Assembly: GCA_023432885.1 (NCBI GenBank)
Contig: JAEZEU010000605.1
Location: forward strand, 1 to 40,857
Length of the DNA stretch: 40,857 nt
Origin: Pseudomonadota bacterium
Lineage (GTDB): Bacteria > Pseudomonadota > Alphaproteobacteria > Rhizobiales > Xanthobacteraceae
Reading direction: 5' to 3'
Part shown: positions 8,349-16,735 of the stretch, one piece after another
Layout of the letters: every line of letters starts with the position of its first letter
Numbering within the stretch: position 1 is the stretch's first letter
Notes under the pieces: generated by a model
Told to the model about the DNA's origin: nothing
Database searches by the model: none
Seen by the model: only the letters and a program-made list of their open reading frames with translations
Translations under genes and position numbers: made by a program

Positions 8349-8390
8349 GCGCCGGAAAAGTCGAGCCTTCGTGAGTGCGAAATCCAGAAT

Positions 8391-10352
8391 ATGAAGACGT
8401 CAAGAGAGGCGAGTATCCTAATGTCGATTAATGCCAAGTCGCTTCCCATTCAGGAGGATGATAACTTCATCGCACAGATGGTGGCCGATGCGGAACTTCC
8501 GGCACTTCTCGTCACGCTTGCCCACGTCACAGGAGATTTATCGCTGATTCGAGATGAGCTTCGCCCACCATTAAGGGCGATGCCCACCGGTGCCGAGCCC
8601 AATGGAGGCATGTCTATCGAGAGTCAAGCCAAGGCTCGCGCCGAAGCAATTGAGGCCATAAAGCGCTATCGCGACGCGGGGTGCCCGGCGCCTCGCGATC
8701 CGACCGATCAGGAATTCAAGACTCTTCTGGCCTTCTTCGCAGGCGAATCTGCGAGCGAGTACGTGGCCCTTGCGAAGCATGAGCTGAACACAATGGGCGA
8801 TGTCAGTGCACCTCGGTGGAAGAAAGGGAGCGTGGATCCGGATCGACCGTTTCGTGTTGCCATCGTCGGTGCTGGCATGTCAGGCCTTGTCATGGCGCAC
8901 AGGCTCGCCCAAGCCGAGATACCTGTCGTGGTCTTCGAGAAAAATGCCGAGGTCGGCGGAACTTGGTGGGAGAATACGTATCCGGGCTGTCGTCTGGACA
9001 CGAGCAATTTCGCCTACAGTTATGCGTTCGCCCAGAAAAGCGACTGGCCCTACCAATACTCGCCGCAGGAGACCATCCTCGAGTATCTGCGCGAGGTGTC
9101 CTCGCAGTTCGACATTCGTAAGAACATTCGGTTTGGGACTCAAGTGGAGACGATGGCGTTCGACGAGCTGGCCAGCAAATGGACCTTAACAGTCAAGTCT
9201 GGAAGTGGTTCGTCAGAGAGTGCCCAGTTCGATGTTGCTATTCTAGCTGTTGGTCAACTCAATCAACCGGTCATCCCAAAATTTCCGGGTTCGAGCGATT
9301 TTAAGGGACCAATCTTCCATTCGGCCCGATGGCAGAAGGATGTCGATCTAACTGGAAAGAAGGTGGCGGTTATCGGTACGGGTGCGAGCGCATTTCAGAT
9401 CGTACCTTCGATCGTGGATAGCGTGTCTCAACTCGCTATCTATCAGCGTACGCCGGCCTGGATGCTGCCGGCCCCAAACTATCACAAACCGCTAGCGAAG
9501 GGTTTAGCGTGGCTCTTCAAACACCTGCCATTGTACAGCAATTGGTACCGTTTCTACCAGTTCTGGGTATCCTCGGAGAACCGCCTTCCTTTTTTTCGAG
9601 TCGACGAGAACTGGACAAAGAAAGATTCCGTGTCGGCCAAGAACGAGGTGCTTCGCGATAAACTTTTCAATCATCTCGCACCGCAATACACTGACCGCCC
9701 AGACCTATTGGACAAGGTGATTCCCGACTATCCACCCGGCGCGAAACGGATGCTTCGTGACAACGGGGTGTGGGCCGCAGCCCTAAAGCGAGACAACGTC
9801 GAATTGGTCACTGCGACAATCGATTCCTTCACACCCCAAAGCATACGGACCAGCGACGGGAAAGATCGACCGACTGATGTGGTTGTGCTTGCGACCGGCT
9901 TTAATGCCTCCGACTTTTACGTTCCGATTAAAATAACCGGTAGGAACGGCCTCGATTTACACGAGTTCTGGCAAGGAGATGCTCGCGCCGGACTTGGTGG
10001 TTGCGTGCCTGGATTCCCCAACCTGTTTTCGGTCTTCGGACCCAACGCCGCCCTTGTCGTCAACGGCAGCATATTCTTCATGTCGGAATGTTGCGCCAAC
10101 TACATCGTCGAATGCGTGCGCACACTTCTTGTTGAGAGGTGGCGTACGATGGAGCTTAAGTCGGCTGCCTTTAGTGAATTCGTGGCGGAAGTGGAAGCGG
10201 AAAACCGAAAGCACGCGTGGGGAGGTATTTCTAACGTTAGCAGCTGGTACCGCAATAAGTTTGGTCGTTCAACGCAAGTGTGGCCATTTTCGCTTGGAGA
10301 ATTCTGGAGCAGAACGCGGACGCTGGACCGTTCAAGCTATCAGTTCCAATAG
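8391..10352 (+). CDS. Flavin-dependent Baeyer-Villiger-type monooxygenase (HAPMO-like, long form)
   Basis: This is a 653-residue class B flavoprotein monooxygenase. A non-Rossmann N-terminal extension of about 150 residues precedes the FAD motif VAIVGAGMSGLVMA (GxGxxG). The NADPH-binding Rossmann motif is VAVIGTGASAFQ. Between them lies the Baeyer-Villiger fingerprint FxGxxxHxxxW as FKGPIFHSARWQ. The length and extension match 4-hydroxyacetophenone monooxygenase-like enzymes better than cyclohexanone monooxygenases. Such enzymes insert oxygen next to a ketone, giving an ester, or oxidise N or S atoms. It sits between an importer and two amide/ester-type hydrolases, so I infer that it catalyses the oxygenation step of one pathway. 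A second possible start is the ATG at 8421 (MSINAKSL), which has purine-rich sequence upstream. Confidence 0.88.
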   Translation: MKTSREASILMSINAKSLPIQEDDNFIAQMVADAELPALLVTLAHVTGDLSLIRDELRPPLRAMPTGAEPNGGMSIESQAKARAEAIEAIKRYRDAGCPAPRDPTDQEFKTLLAFFAGESASEYVALAKHELNTMGDVSAPRWKKGSVDPDRPFRVAIVGAGMSGLVMAHRLAQAEIPVVVFEKNAEVGGTWWENTYPGCRLDTSNFAYSYAFAQKSDWPYQYSPQETILEYLREVSSQFDIRKNIRFGTQVETMAFDELASKWTLTVKSGSGSSESAQFDVAILAVGQLNQPVIPKFPGSSDFKGPIFHSARWQKDVDLTGKKVAVIGTGASAFQIVPSIVDSVSQLAIYQRTPAWMLPAPNYHKPLAKGLAWLFKHLPLYSNWYRFYQFWVSSENRLPFFRVDENWTKKDSVSAKNEVLRDKLFNHLAPQYTDRPDLLDKVIPDYPPGAKRMLRDNGVWAAALKRDNVELVTATIDSFTPQSIRTSDGKDRPTDVVVLATGFNASDFYVPIKITGRNGLDLHEFWQGDARAGLGGCVPGFPNLFSVFGPNAALVVNGSIFFMSECCANYIVECVRTLLVERWRTMELKSAAFSEFVAEVEAENRKHAWGGISNVSSWYRNKFGRSTQVWPFSLGEFWSRTRTLDRSSYQFQ

Positions 10353-10377
10353 CGTTCTCGCACCAAGGGAGAGTGAC

Positions 10378-11649
10378 TTGTCGACAAATACAGATGCGTC
10401 AGTGCAGAGTGTAGCGTCATTGATCGAGATGCCACAGCAGGCACAGCTGATTGCGAAGATCGCGCGCGACCTAATCGCAGCTCCTTCGCCCAATCCACCA
10501 CTAGATACCACGGAGGTCGCGGGCGTCGCCAAATCAATACTGCAAGAAGTCATCCCCGATATTGAGGTTGATCTGTTCAGGTTCGGCGAGGTCACAAATC
10601 TGGTCGCTCGCGTTCGAGGCAGTAATCCAGGTCGGCGGCTGATACTGAACGGTCATCTTGATACTTACCCCGTCGGTGATATCTCGAAATGGACGGTTTC
10701 CCCCTACCAAGGTGATCTGAAGGATGGGCGGATTTACGGGCGCGGCGCCTGCGACATGAAGGGCGGGATCGCGGCTTCTATCGTTGCGATGAAAATCTTA
10801 GCTGAACGGCGGGACACTTGGTCGGGAGAGCTCGTCATGACCCTGGGTGGTGACGAGGAGAGCATGGGCGACCTCGGCGTACGCGAGCTTATCCGCACCG
10901 TTCCACATGCCAAAGGTGATGCTGCCATTATTGCTGACGCGGGGTCACCGATGGTCACGCGCTTTGGGGAGAAGGGGTTCATATGGATTTCCGTCGAGAC
11001 TAGTGGCTCGCCTGCTCATGGGGCCCATGTCCATCGAGGCGTCAACGCGATTGACCGATTGCGGCAAGTACTAGATCGGATTTCCGAACTTCGTCACATC
11101 CAGGTCGTGGCACCAATAACGGTGCGCGATGCTATCGCGCGCGCGAAAGCGGTTTCCGAAGAGTTGTCGGGTAAAGGCGAAGCGGATGTTCTTTCGTCCG
11201 TGACTATCAATGTTGGGAGAATCGAAGGTGGAACATCTCCAAATCTAGTGCCGGCCTCGGCTTCTTTCGCAGCGGACATCCGGATTCCAGTGGGGGTTAC
11301 AGTCCAAGAAGTTGAGAGCCGGCTCCTCGATGCTATCTCAGCAATCGACGGTGTTTCTTTGAAGGTGGACCGCCGAACGGAGCCGACCTTCACCGATCCC
11401 AATAGCGAAATTGCTAGCTGCATCCAGGCCGCGGCAACAAAGGTCCTGGGAGCGGCACCGGCTCTCAATATGCGAGTGGGGGCCTCAGACGCACGCGTTT
11501 ATCGCGCTGCTCATGTTCCGACGATTGTCTATGGACCGACACCGTTCAACATGGGTGGTGCAGACGAATACGTACTGCTGAACGAGCTGGAGGCTGTCAT
11601 GCGGGTGCAGGCACTTGCTGGTCTCGACTTCCTAAGCCGTGCCCAATAA
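10378..11649 (+). CDS. M20-family metallo-amidohydrolase (ArgE/DapE-like)
   Basis: The 423-residue protein has M20 metal-site motifs: LNGHLDTYPVGD (His and Asp), YGRGACDMKGGIAA (bridging Asp) and LGGDEESMGD (catalytic and metal Glu pair), then a dimerisation domain (about residues 180-300). The expected last metal ligand His is not seen; the region reads YGPTPFNMGGADEYV. These enzymes cleave amide bonds, for example N-acyl amino acids. I chose a TTG start (10378-10380) because AAGGGAGAG stands immediately upstream and an upstream extension would overlap the monooxygenase gene. It starts 25 bp after the monooxygenase stop and is probably co-transcribed. By context it hydrolyses an intermediate of that pathway. 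Confidence 0.88.
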   Translation: MSTNTDASVQSVASLIEMPQQAQLIAKIARDLIAAPSPNPPLDTTEVAGVAKSILQEVIPDIEVDLFRFGEVTNLVARVRGSNPGRRLILNGHLDTYPVGDISKWTVSPYQGDLKDGRIYGRGACDMKGGIAASIVAMKILAERRDTWSGELVMTLGGDEESMGDLGVRELIRTVPHAKGDAAIIADAGSPMVTRFGEKGFIWISVETSGSPAHGAHVHRGVNAIDRLRQVLDRISELRHIQVVAPITVRDAIARAKAVSEELSGKGEADVLSSVTINVGRIEGGTSPNLVPASASFAADIRIPVGVTVQEVESRLLDAISAIDGVSLKVDRRTEPTFTDPNSEIASCIQAAATKVLGAAPALNMRVGASDARVYRAAHVPTIVYGPTPFNMGGADEYVLLNELEAVMRVQALAGLDFLSRAQ

Positions 11650-11716
11650 CGGACGATTTGGCACGCCTGCTTACGAGGCTTCTTAGAGAACAAGCTCGAT
11701 CTGTGTGGAGGAAATA

Positions 11717-12718
11717 GTGAAGCGACGAGACGGGCGTTTGGAAATTCATGGTGTGTCGGCGCTGCCAGGGACAAGCTCGCGAGGAGCAATTCCGTTTGCC
11801 GAGCTTCCTGACGGAACGAAGATAAGCCTACCAATTAGACTCGTGAACGGTCGTCACCCAGGACCCAGGCTCTATTTGGGCGCGACCATTCACGGCGACG
11901 AGGTAAATGGGGTTGCTATTACGAGCGAAGCGTTGGGGAGAATTGATCCCAATCAGCTTGCTGGTCAGATCGTCTGTCTGCCGCTCCAGCAGCCACTTGC
12001 TTTTCATGCAGACCATCGCTTGCCACTGGCGCAGTTTTTCAAGTCGCCGCTTGACCAAGCTCCGGCTGACGCTTGGACTTGCTTTCCCGGAAATGCCAAA
12101 GGCAATCTTGCTGAGCAGCTGGCGCACAAGATTTTTCAAATTGTACGCCTGTGTGACCTTGCGATCGACGTCCATACGCCGACCCGCGGAGGCCGCTACG
12201 TTCCAATCGCTATTCTTCCTCACGCGGACTTGGATCCCGATGGACGCGTGATGGCGTTAGCTGAGAGCATGGGAACAGGGTGGATTATCCGCAACAAGGA
12301 CGGCTTTTACGTCGCGCCCGGAATACTCTGCGTCGAGGCGACGAGAATCGGGATTCCTTCCCTGACATTCGAGATCGGTGAAGGCGGGCGATTGGAACCT
12401 GATGTAGTAGCCATCGGTGCCGGATGCATCTTAAACGCCATGCAATCGCTCGAGATGGTCGACATCCCAAGACAGGAGCCGGTCGATGTACGACGGATGT
12501 CAGAGTTCGTTGGACTGCGAGCAATCCGCGGAGGGCTTCTGTACAACAAGGTAACTCTCGGCCAGGCGGTGAGGCGTGGCGACCTTTTGTGCATCGTAAA
12601 GGACGTGTTCGGCGACGAGGTTGAGCAGTTCTTGGCGCCGTGCGATGGTTACGTCGTACGATTGACGACACTTTCGACGGTTTCTACCGGCGAACGGGTC
12701 GCGACTTTGGGCGTGTGA
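11717..12718 (+). CDS. Succinylglutamate desuccinylase/aspartoacylase-family zinc hydrolase
   Basis: The 333-residue protein shows the AstE/AspA zinc carboxypeptidase-like fold: GATIHGDEVNGVAI supplies the HxxE zinc ligands and LAIDVHTPTRGG the third ligand His. LTFEIGEGGRLEPD near residue 220 matches the catalytic Glu region. A C-terminal beta-domain of about 80 residues follows (GLRAIRGGLLYNKVTLG, then a lipoyl-like turn near VAPCDGYVVR-type sequence), as in AstE-like deacylases. Family members remove acyl groups from amino-acid nitrogen. I chose the GTG at 11717 because GGAGGAAATA lies directly upstream; a GTG four codons earlier would place the ribosome-binding site inside the gene. It is the last intact gene of the module. 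Confidence 0.85.
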   Translation: MKRRDGRLEIHGVSALPGTSSRGAIPFAELPDGTKISLPIRLVNGRHPGPRLYLGATIHGDEVNGVAITSEALGRIDPNQLAGQIVCLPLQQPLAFHADHRLPLAQFFKSPLDQAPADAWTCFPGNAKGNLAEQLAHKIFQIVRLCDLAIDVHTPTRGGRYVPIAILPHADLDPDGRVMALAESMGTGWIIRNKDGFYVAPGILCVEATRIGIPSLTFEIGEGGRLEPDVVAIGAGCILNAMQSLEMVDIPRQEPVDVRRMSEFVGLRAIRGGLLYNKVTLGQAVRRGDLLCIVKDVFGDEVEQFLAPCDGYVVRLTTLSTVSTGERVATLGV

Positions 12719-12729
12719 TCGACAGCCCA

Positions 12730-13058
12730 GGTGTTCCTGATCGCGGGGACACCGAAATTCACCGCCCAGGGAATCAAGAGGCGAACGATATCGGCTGGTC
12801 GCCGCTCACCGTCATCAACTATGTCTCGAACTCGGTCTCCGCAACCATCGGCCGGCCGGAGCCTACAAGGCGGTAGGAGTCATCGCCGCGACCGTCACTA
12901 AGAATCCGAACGACAAGAAGTGGGCCGATGACGTCGGCATGAAATCGTATCGCGAGCACTTCGAGAAATATCTTCCCGGCTCCGACATTGGAGATGATAA
13001 CTACCTGTTCGGAACCCAGCCGGGCCAAATTCTGGAGCAGGTGCTAAAGCAATGCGGT
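12730..13058 (+). pseudogene. Fragment of a Liv-type (Peripla_BP_6) substrate-binding protein
   Basis: Three reading frames in succession give one recognisable protein: QVFLIAGTPKFTAQGIK, then ANDIGWSPLTVINYVSNSVS, then AYKAVGVIAATVTKNPND followed by KKWADDVGMKSYREHFEKYL and DDNYLFGTQPGQILEQVLKQCG. This is the middle-to-late part of a branched-chain-amino-acid-type binding protein, as often found near aromatic-acid genes. At least two frameshifts and loss of both ends make it non-functional. On its 3' side it runs straight into an IS3 transposase remnant, which suggests that IS insertion or recombination truncated it. Confidence 0.8.
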
Positions 13059-13076
13059 CCGGCTGTGGCTGAACGG

Positions 13077-13592
13077 CGGACCTTGCATCCGCTTGAGGCC
13101 ACAACATCGCAATCATGTCTGGAGCTACGACTTTGTCGGGACGCAGACACATGACGGTCGCAGGCTCCGCCTCATCACCTTGATCGATGAGGTTATCCGG
13201 GAATGCCTGGCCATTCGCGTCGCACGTCGGATCAATAGCTTCGGCATCGAGACGATGGCCGACGTGATGCTGACCAGAGGTGTCCCTGAACACATCCGCT
13301 CCGACAACGGCGCGGAGATGCTGCCAACTTCACATGCAGCTGGTTTGCAGAGGCTCGGCGCAAAGGACGCTCTACATCGAGCGCGCAGTCCGTGGGCGGA
13401 CGGCTATTGCGAGTCGTTCAACCAGATCAGCTGCGCGACGAGTGCCTTCAACAGGGGATCTTCCGCAGTCTAAAGGAAGCTAAGTCGTCTTCGTGCACGA
13501 AACCACTTCAACACGATACGCCCGCATCTATTCGCTCGGCTACCACCCACCGGCGCCCCAGACATCCACAGCTTCTCAACCGTTCTGGATAA
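13077..13592 (+). pseudogene. IS3-family OrfB (DDE transposase) remnant, frameshifted
   Basis: The plus strand reads IRLRPQHRNHVWSYDFVGTQ and THDGRRLRLITLIDEVIREC, then GVPEHIRSDNGAEM, SPWADGYCESFNQ and, in other frames, TLYIE and RNHFNTIRPH. These are the catalytic core (D, D, E) and C-terminus of an IS407-group OrfB. Several frameshifts and the absence of the N-terminal part show that it is dead. It follows the binding-protein fragment directly and ends about 50 bp before an inverted repeat at 13645, as expected for the 3' end of such an element. Confidence 0.85.
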
Positions 13593-13619
13593 GCGAGTGC
13601 CCACGCCATAGTCTCCATC

Positions 13620-13645
13620 CGGCTGTCAAAATATCCGTCAGGTCA
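13620..13645 (+). mobile_element. Terminal inverted repeat (3' end) of the IS3-family remnant
   Basis: The sequence ends GTCAGGTCA at 13645. Its reverse complement begins TGACCTGAC, identical to the nine outermost bases of the repeat at 4698, with an AAAA block also aligned further in. This supports two remnants of the same or very similar elements. Confidence 0.5.
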
Positions 13646-13652
13646 CTCGCGG

Positions 13653-13685
13653 AATAACATTGTTATTGAAAATAACAACGTTATT
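13653..13685. promoter_or_regulatory. Two tandem TetR-type operators upstream of the binding-protein gene
   Basis: AATAACATTGTTATT (13653-13667) and AATAACAACGTTATT (13671-13685) are perfect palindromes apart from the central three bases, with centres 18 bp apart. The same AATAAC-N3-GTTATT element occurs at 17541, 18734 and 20527. They lie 142 bp upstream of the ATG at 13827 and immediately beyond the IS remnant end. Confidence 0.75.
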
Positions 13686-13826
13686 TGATAGCCTTCCTTC
13701 TGCGTCGGCGGGGCGCGGAGGCGGCTTGCTCGCTGCAGGGTGCGCTCCGGGCCGCGGCACCTGCGCCCGTTGGTGGCGCAGGGAAGCATTACAACGCGCC
13801 GTAATGGCGCTTCGGGAGGATTTGCA

Positions 13827-15038
13827 ATGCGAACCATGATCGGACTGGCGATGACCGGCCTGCTTGTGTGCAGTTCCGGCGCTTCGGCGCAGGTTTCCGA
13901 CGATGCCGTCAAGATCGGGGTGATGTCGGATCAGAACGGCGTCTACTCCTACGTAACCGGCCGAGGCACGGTGGAGGCCGTCAAGCTCGCCATCGCGGAT
14001 TTTGGTGGCAAGGTCCTCGGTAAGCCAATCGAAGTTGTCACGGCCGACGACCAGAACAAGCCTGACATCGCCGGCGGGATAGCGCGGAAGTGGTTCGACC
14101 AGGACAAGCTGGATGTCATTCTGGCCGGGGGCGGCAGTTCGACCACCATTGCCGCCTTGAACGCCGCGACCGAAAAGGATCGCACCATTCTGGTCTCGGG
14201 CGCCGGTTCGCCCGACATTACCGGCAAACTTTGCCACAACAACGTCACCCACTGGGCCTTCGATACCTACAGCCTGGCCTCCACTGTCGGCCGGGCCGTC
14301 GTGGCCCAGGGCGGCAAGAGCTGGTTCTTCATCACGGCCGACTATTCCTTTGGTCAGGCTTTGCAGCGCGACACCACGAAGTTCATCGAGGCCAGCGGAG
14401 GCAAGGTGGTGGGCGACGTGCGCCATCCGCTCAACTCCGCGGATTTCGCCTCCTTCCTGCTTGCAGCCAAGACCTCCGGCGCGCAGATCGTCGGCCTTGC
14501 CAATGCAGGCGGGGATCTCGTCAACAGCATCAAGCAGGCGCGGGAGTTCGGATTGACGGATGGCGGCCAGAAGCTGGCGGCGCTGCTGATCTACGTCAAC
14601 GACGTTCAATCGCTTGGCCTGCAGCTGGCTCAGAACACGTTGGGTGCCGCGTCGTTCTACCACGATCTCAATGACGCGACGCGCGCCTGGACCAAGCGCT
14701 ATCAGGAAGCGTTTCCCGGCAACAACCTTCCCAACATGGTGCAGGCCGGCGCTTACGCCGCCGTGACGCACTATCTTAAGGCGGTGCAGGCGGCGGGCAC
14801 CGACGCCGCCGGTCCTGTCGGGAAGAAGATGCGCGAGATTCCGGTGAACGACTTCTTCAACAAGAACGTCGTGATCCGTCCGGACGGCCGTGTGCTTCCT
14901 GAAATGATGCTCTGGCGGGCCAAGACGCCGAAAGAATCCAAGGGGCCCGCGGATCTCTTCGAGGTCGTGCAAACCGTTCCGGGCAACCAGGCATTCAAGC
15001 CGGAGTCCGAAAGCGAGTGTCCGCTGCTCAAGAAGTAA
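13827..15038 (+). CDS. Liv-type ABC transporter substrate-binding protein (aromatic/branched-chain type)
   Basis: The 403-residue protein has a clear Sec signal peptide (MRTMIGLAMTGLLVCSSGASA) and the two-lobed Peripla_BP_6 fold: VKIGVMSDQNGVYSYVTGRG, then VVTADDQNKPDIAGGIA, VILAGGGSSTTIAALN and WFFITADYSFGQAL. Such periplasmic proteins bind branched-chain amino acids, aromatic acids or other carboxylates. GGGAGGA precedes the ATG at 13827; upstream in-frame codons lack a ribosome-binding site. No permease or ATPase genes are nearby, so the protein is an orphan that must share a transporter encoded elsewhere. Two TetR-type operators lie upstream, placing it in the regulon of the 13.6-23 kb locus. 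Confidence 0.9.
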   Translation: MRTMIGLAMTGLLVCSSGASAQVSDDAVKIGVMSDQNGVYSYVTGRGTVEAVKLAIADFGGKVLGKPIEVVTADDQNKPDIAGGIARKWFDQDKLDVILAGGGSSTTIAALNAATEKDRTILVSGAGSPDITGKLCHNNVTHWAFDTYSLASTVGRAVVAQGGKSWFFITADYSFGQALQRDTTKFIEASGGKVVGDVRHPLNSADFASFLLAAKTSGAQIVGLANAGGDLVNSIKQAREFGLTDGGQKLAALLIYVNDVQSLGLQLAQNTLGAASFYHDLNDATRAWTKRYQEAFPGNNLPNMVQAGAYAAVTHYLKAVQAAGTDAAGPVGKKMREIPVNDFFNKNVVIRPDGRVLPEMMLWRAKTPKESKGPADLFEVVQTVPGNQAFKPESESECPLLKK

Positions 15039-15046
15039 CAAGCGCC

Positions 15047-15074
15047 GCGCCATCGCAGCTTTCTGCAATGGCGC
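15047..15074. terminator. Hairpin between convergent genes
   Basis: GCGCCATCGCAG-CTTT-CTGCAATGGCGC forms a stem of 11 pairs with one mismatch and a four-base loop, nine bases after the binding-protein stop codon. No T-run follows directly. It probably ends transcripts arriving from one or both of the convergent genes. Confidence 0.6.
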
Positions 15075-15119
15075 TCGGCCGGCGGGAACGGCGCAAGCGG
15101 CTCGGCAGCGTCAGGTTTT

Positions 15120-16694
15120 TTAACCGTCCCTGTACCGTTCGCGCAGCTGGTACTTTTGCTGCTTTCCGGTCGGGGTGCGCGGCATGGTTTCGATGAATTT
15201 GACCATGGCGGGCTTCTTGTAGCCCGCCAGGCGCTCGGCGCAGAAGGCGATCAGCGCCTCTTCAGTAGCCAGCTCACCGGGCCGCAACTCAACAACCGCA
15301 CAAACCTGTTCGCCCCATTTCTCGTGCGGCACGCCAATGACGGCAACATCACCGACGGTCGGATGCTGCCGCAGCGTGTCCTCGATCTCCGACGGATAGA
15401 TGTTCATGCCGCCGCTGATGATCATGTCCTTCTTGCGGCCGGTGACGTAGAGGAAACCATCTTCATCCAGCCGTCCAACGTCGCCGGTGCGCAGCCAGTC
15501 GTCGGCGAGCATTTCACGCGTCAGTTCCGGCTCGTCCCAATAGCCGGCCGTCATGGATGGCGCGCGAACCCAGATCTCGCCGTCAACATTGGTCGGTACA
15601 TCGAGACCGTTGTCATCGACGATGCGGATCGAGGCGTGAACGGATGGACGTCCCGCGGAACCGGGTTTGGCGAGGAGCGCCCAATCAGGCACGAAAGTGA
15701 CGCTGCCGCCACCCTCGGTCAGGCCGTAGACCTGGACGAAAGCCGAATGCGGAAAGCGCTGTTGCACCGCACGGGTAACTTCCGCCGACAGCGGTTGGCC
15801 GCCGCACATGATCAGCTTGAGATGCGATGTGTCGAATCGTTCGGGCTTCTCCACGCGCAACAGATCGTAGATCATGGTGGGAACCCACAGGACGTGGCTG
15901 ACGCGATGTTCGCAGACATAGCGCAGCACGTCCTCCGCCACGAAGCCGCTCGACTCCTTGATGTGCACCGTCCCGCCGACGTGCAGGGTCGCCCAGGTAA
16001 GATCGTGGCGCCCGCCGATATAGTAGAGGTCGATCGAAGTGTGAGTGATGCTCTCCGGCCCGATCCGGAAGTCGATGACTTGCTGTAGCGAATTGAAGAA
16101 CAGCCCGCCATTGCTCCACACCACGCCCTTCGGGCGTCCCGTCGTGCCCGATGTGAAGATGATTTCGTGGGGATCGTCGAAGCACGGCTCGCGGGGCACC
16201 GGTCCGGCTGTGGCAGCCGAGATCATGGCCTCGTAGCAGACATCGCCGTCGCTGCCTTCGAGCGCGACGACCAGGCGAAGTGCCGGCACTTCGCCCTGCC
16301 GCTGCAACGCTCGGATGGTCGGCACGAGGGCGGCTTCCACGAAGATGGCGGTGGCACCGGACCGGCTCAGGATGGCGGCGAGTTCTTGCGGCCGCAGCCG
16401 CCAGTTCATCGGGACCATGATCGCGCAGGCCGCTGCAATGCCTGCTTCGATCTCGAAATATTCCAGCCGGTTGCGGCAGAGCAGGGCGACCCGGTCCAGC
16501 GGCGCGATGCCGCTAGCCATCAGGGCGTGGCCGACCTTCCGCATCCGGTCGCACAACTCGCCGTAGCTGCGCGTTCGTCCCTGGAACACAAGCGCCGGGT
16601 GGTTCGCATCGAGACCGCCGCGCTCGAACAGGTAAGGCACTGCCAGCCGGCGCCAGCGATGCGGTTGGAGGTAACCCAGGTCGACCGGTTTCAT
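15120..16694 (-). CDS. AMP-dependent acyl-CoA ligase (class I adenylate-forming)
   Basis: The 524-residue enzyme has every core motif of the family: A3 IIFTSGTTGRPKGVV (about residue 180), A5 VQVYGLTEGGG, A7 WLRTGDVGRLDEDGFLYVTGR, A8 hinge KKDMIISGGMNIYPSEIED and the catalytic A10 lysine in RTPTGKQQKYQL. It activates a carboxylic acid to its CoA thioester through an acyl-AMP in the cytoplasm. It follows a crotonase gene by 41 bp on the same strand, and the pair sits behind a TetR-type operator at 17541-17555. The acid cannot be predicted; medium-chain, aromatic and terpenoid acids are all used by relatives. Confidence 0.92.
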   Translation of the reverse strand: MKPVDLGYLQPHRWRRLAVPYLFERGGLDANHPALVFQGRTRSYGELCDRMRKVGHALMASGIAPLDRVALLCRNRLEYFEIEAGIAAACAIMVPMNWRLRPQELAAILSRSGATAIFVEAALVPTIRALQRQGEVPALRLVVALEGSDGDVCYEAMISAATAGPVPREPCFDDPHEIIFTSGTTGRPKGVVWSNGGLFFNSLQQVIDFRIGPESITHTSIDLYYIGGRHDLTWATLHVGGTVHIKESSGFVAEDVLRYVCEHRVSHVLWVPTMIYDLLRVEKPERFDTSHLKLIMCGGQPLSAEVTRAVQQRFPHSAFVQVYGLTEGGGSVTFVPDWALLAKPGSAGRPSVHASIRIVDDNGLDVPTNVDGEIWVRAPSMTAGYWDEPELTREMLADDWLRTGDVGRLDEDGFLYVTGRKKDMIISGGMNIYPSEIEDTLRQHPTVGDVAVIGVPHEKWGEQVCAVVELRPGELATEEALIAFCAERLAGYKKPAMVKFIETMPRTPTGKQQKYQLRERYRDG

Positions 16695-16735
16695 GGTGCG
16701 GCCTTGCTTGCTACGCTCGCGGAACGAACGGGGTC

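Noticed and set aside
9979..10377. Upstream extension of the M20 hydrolase frame
   Set aside because: It overlaps 370 bp of the monooxygenase gene; a TTG with a good ribosome-binding site gives a normal family length.
13638..15068. Long open frame (476 codons) on the minus strand opposite the Liv-type binding-protein gene
   Set aside because: It mirrors the GC-rich codon pattern of the plus-strand gene, has no recognisable domain, and the plus-strand frame has a signal peptide and clear family motifs.
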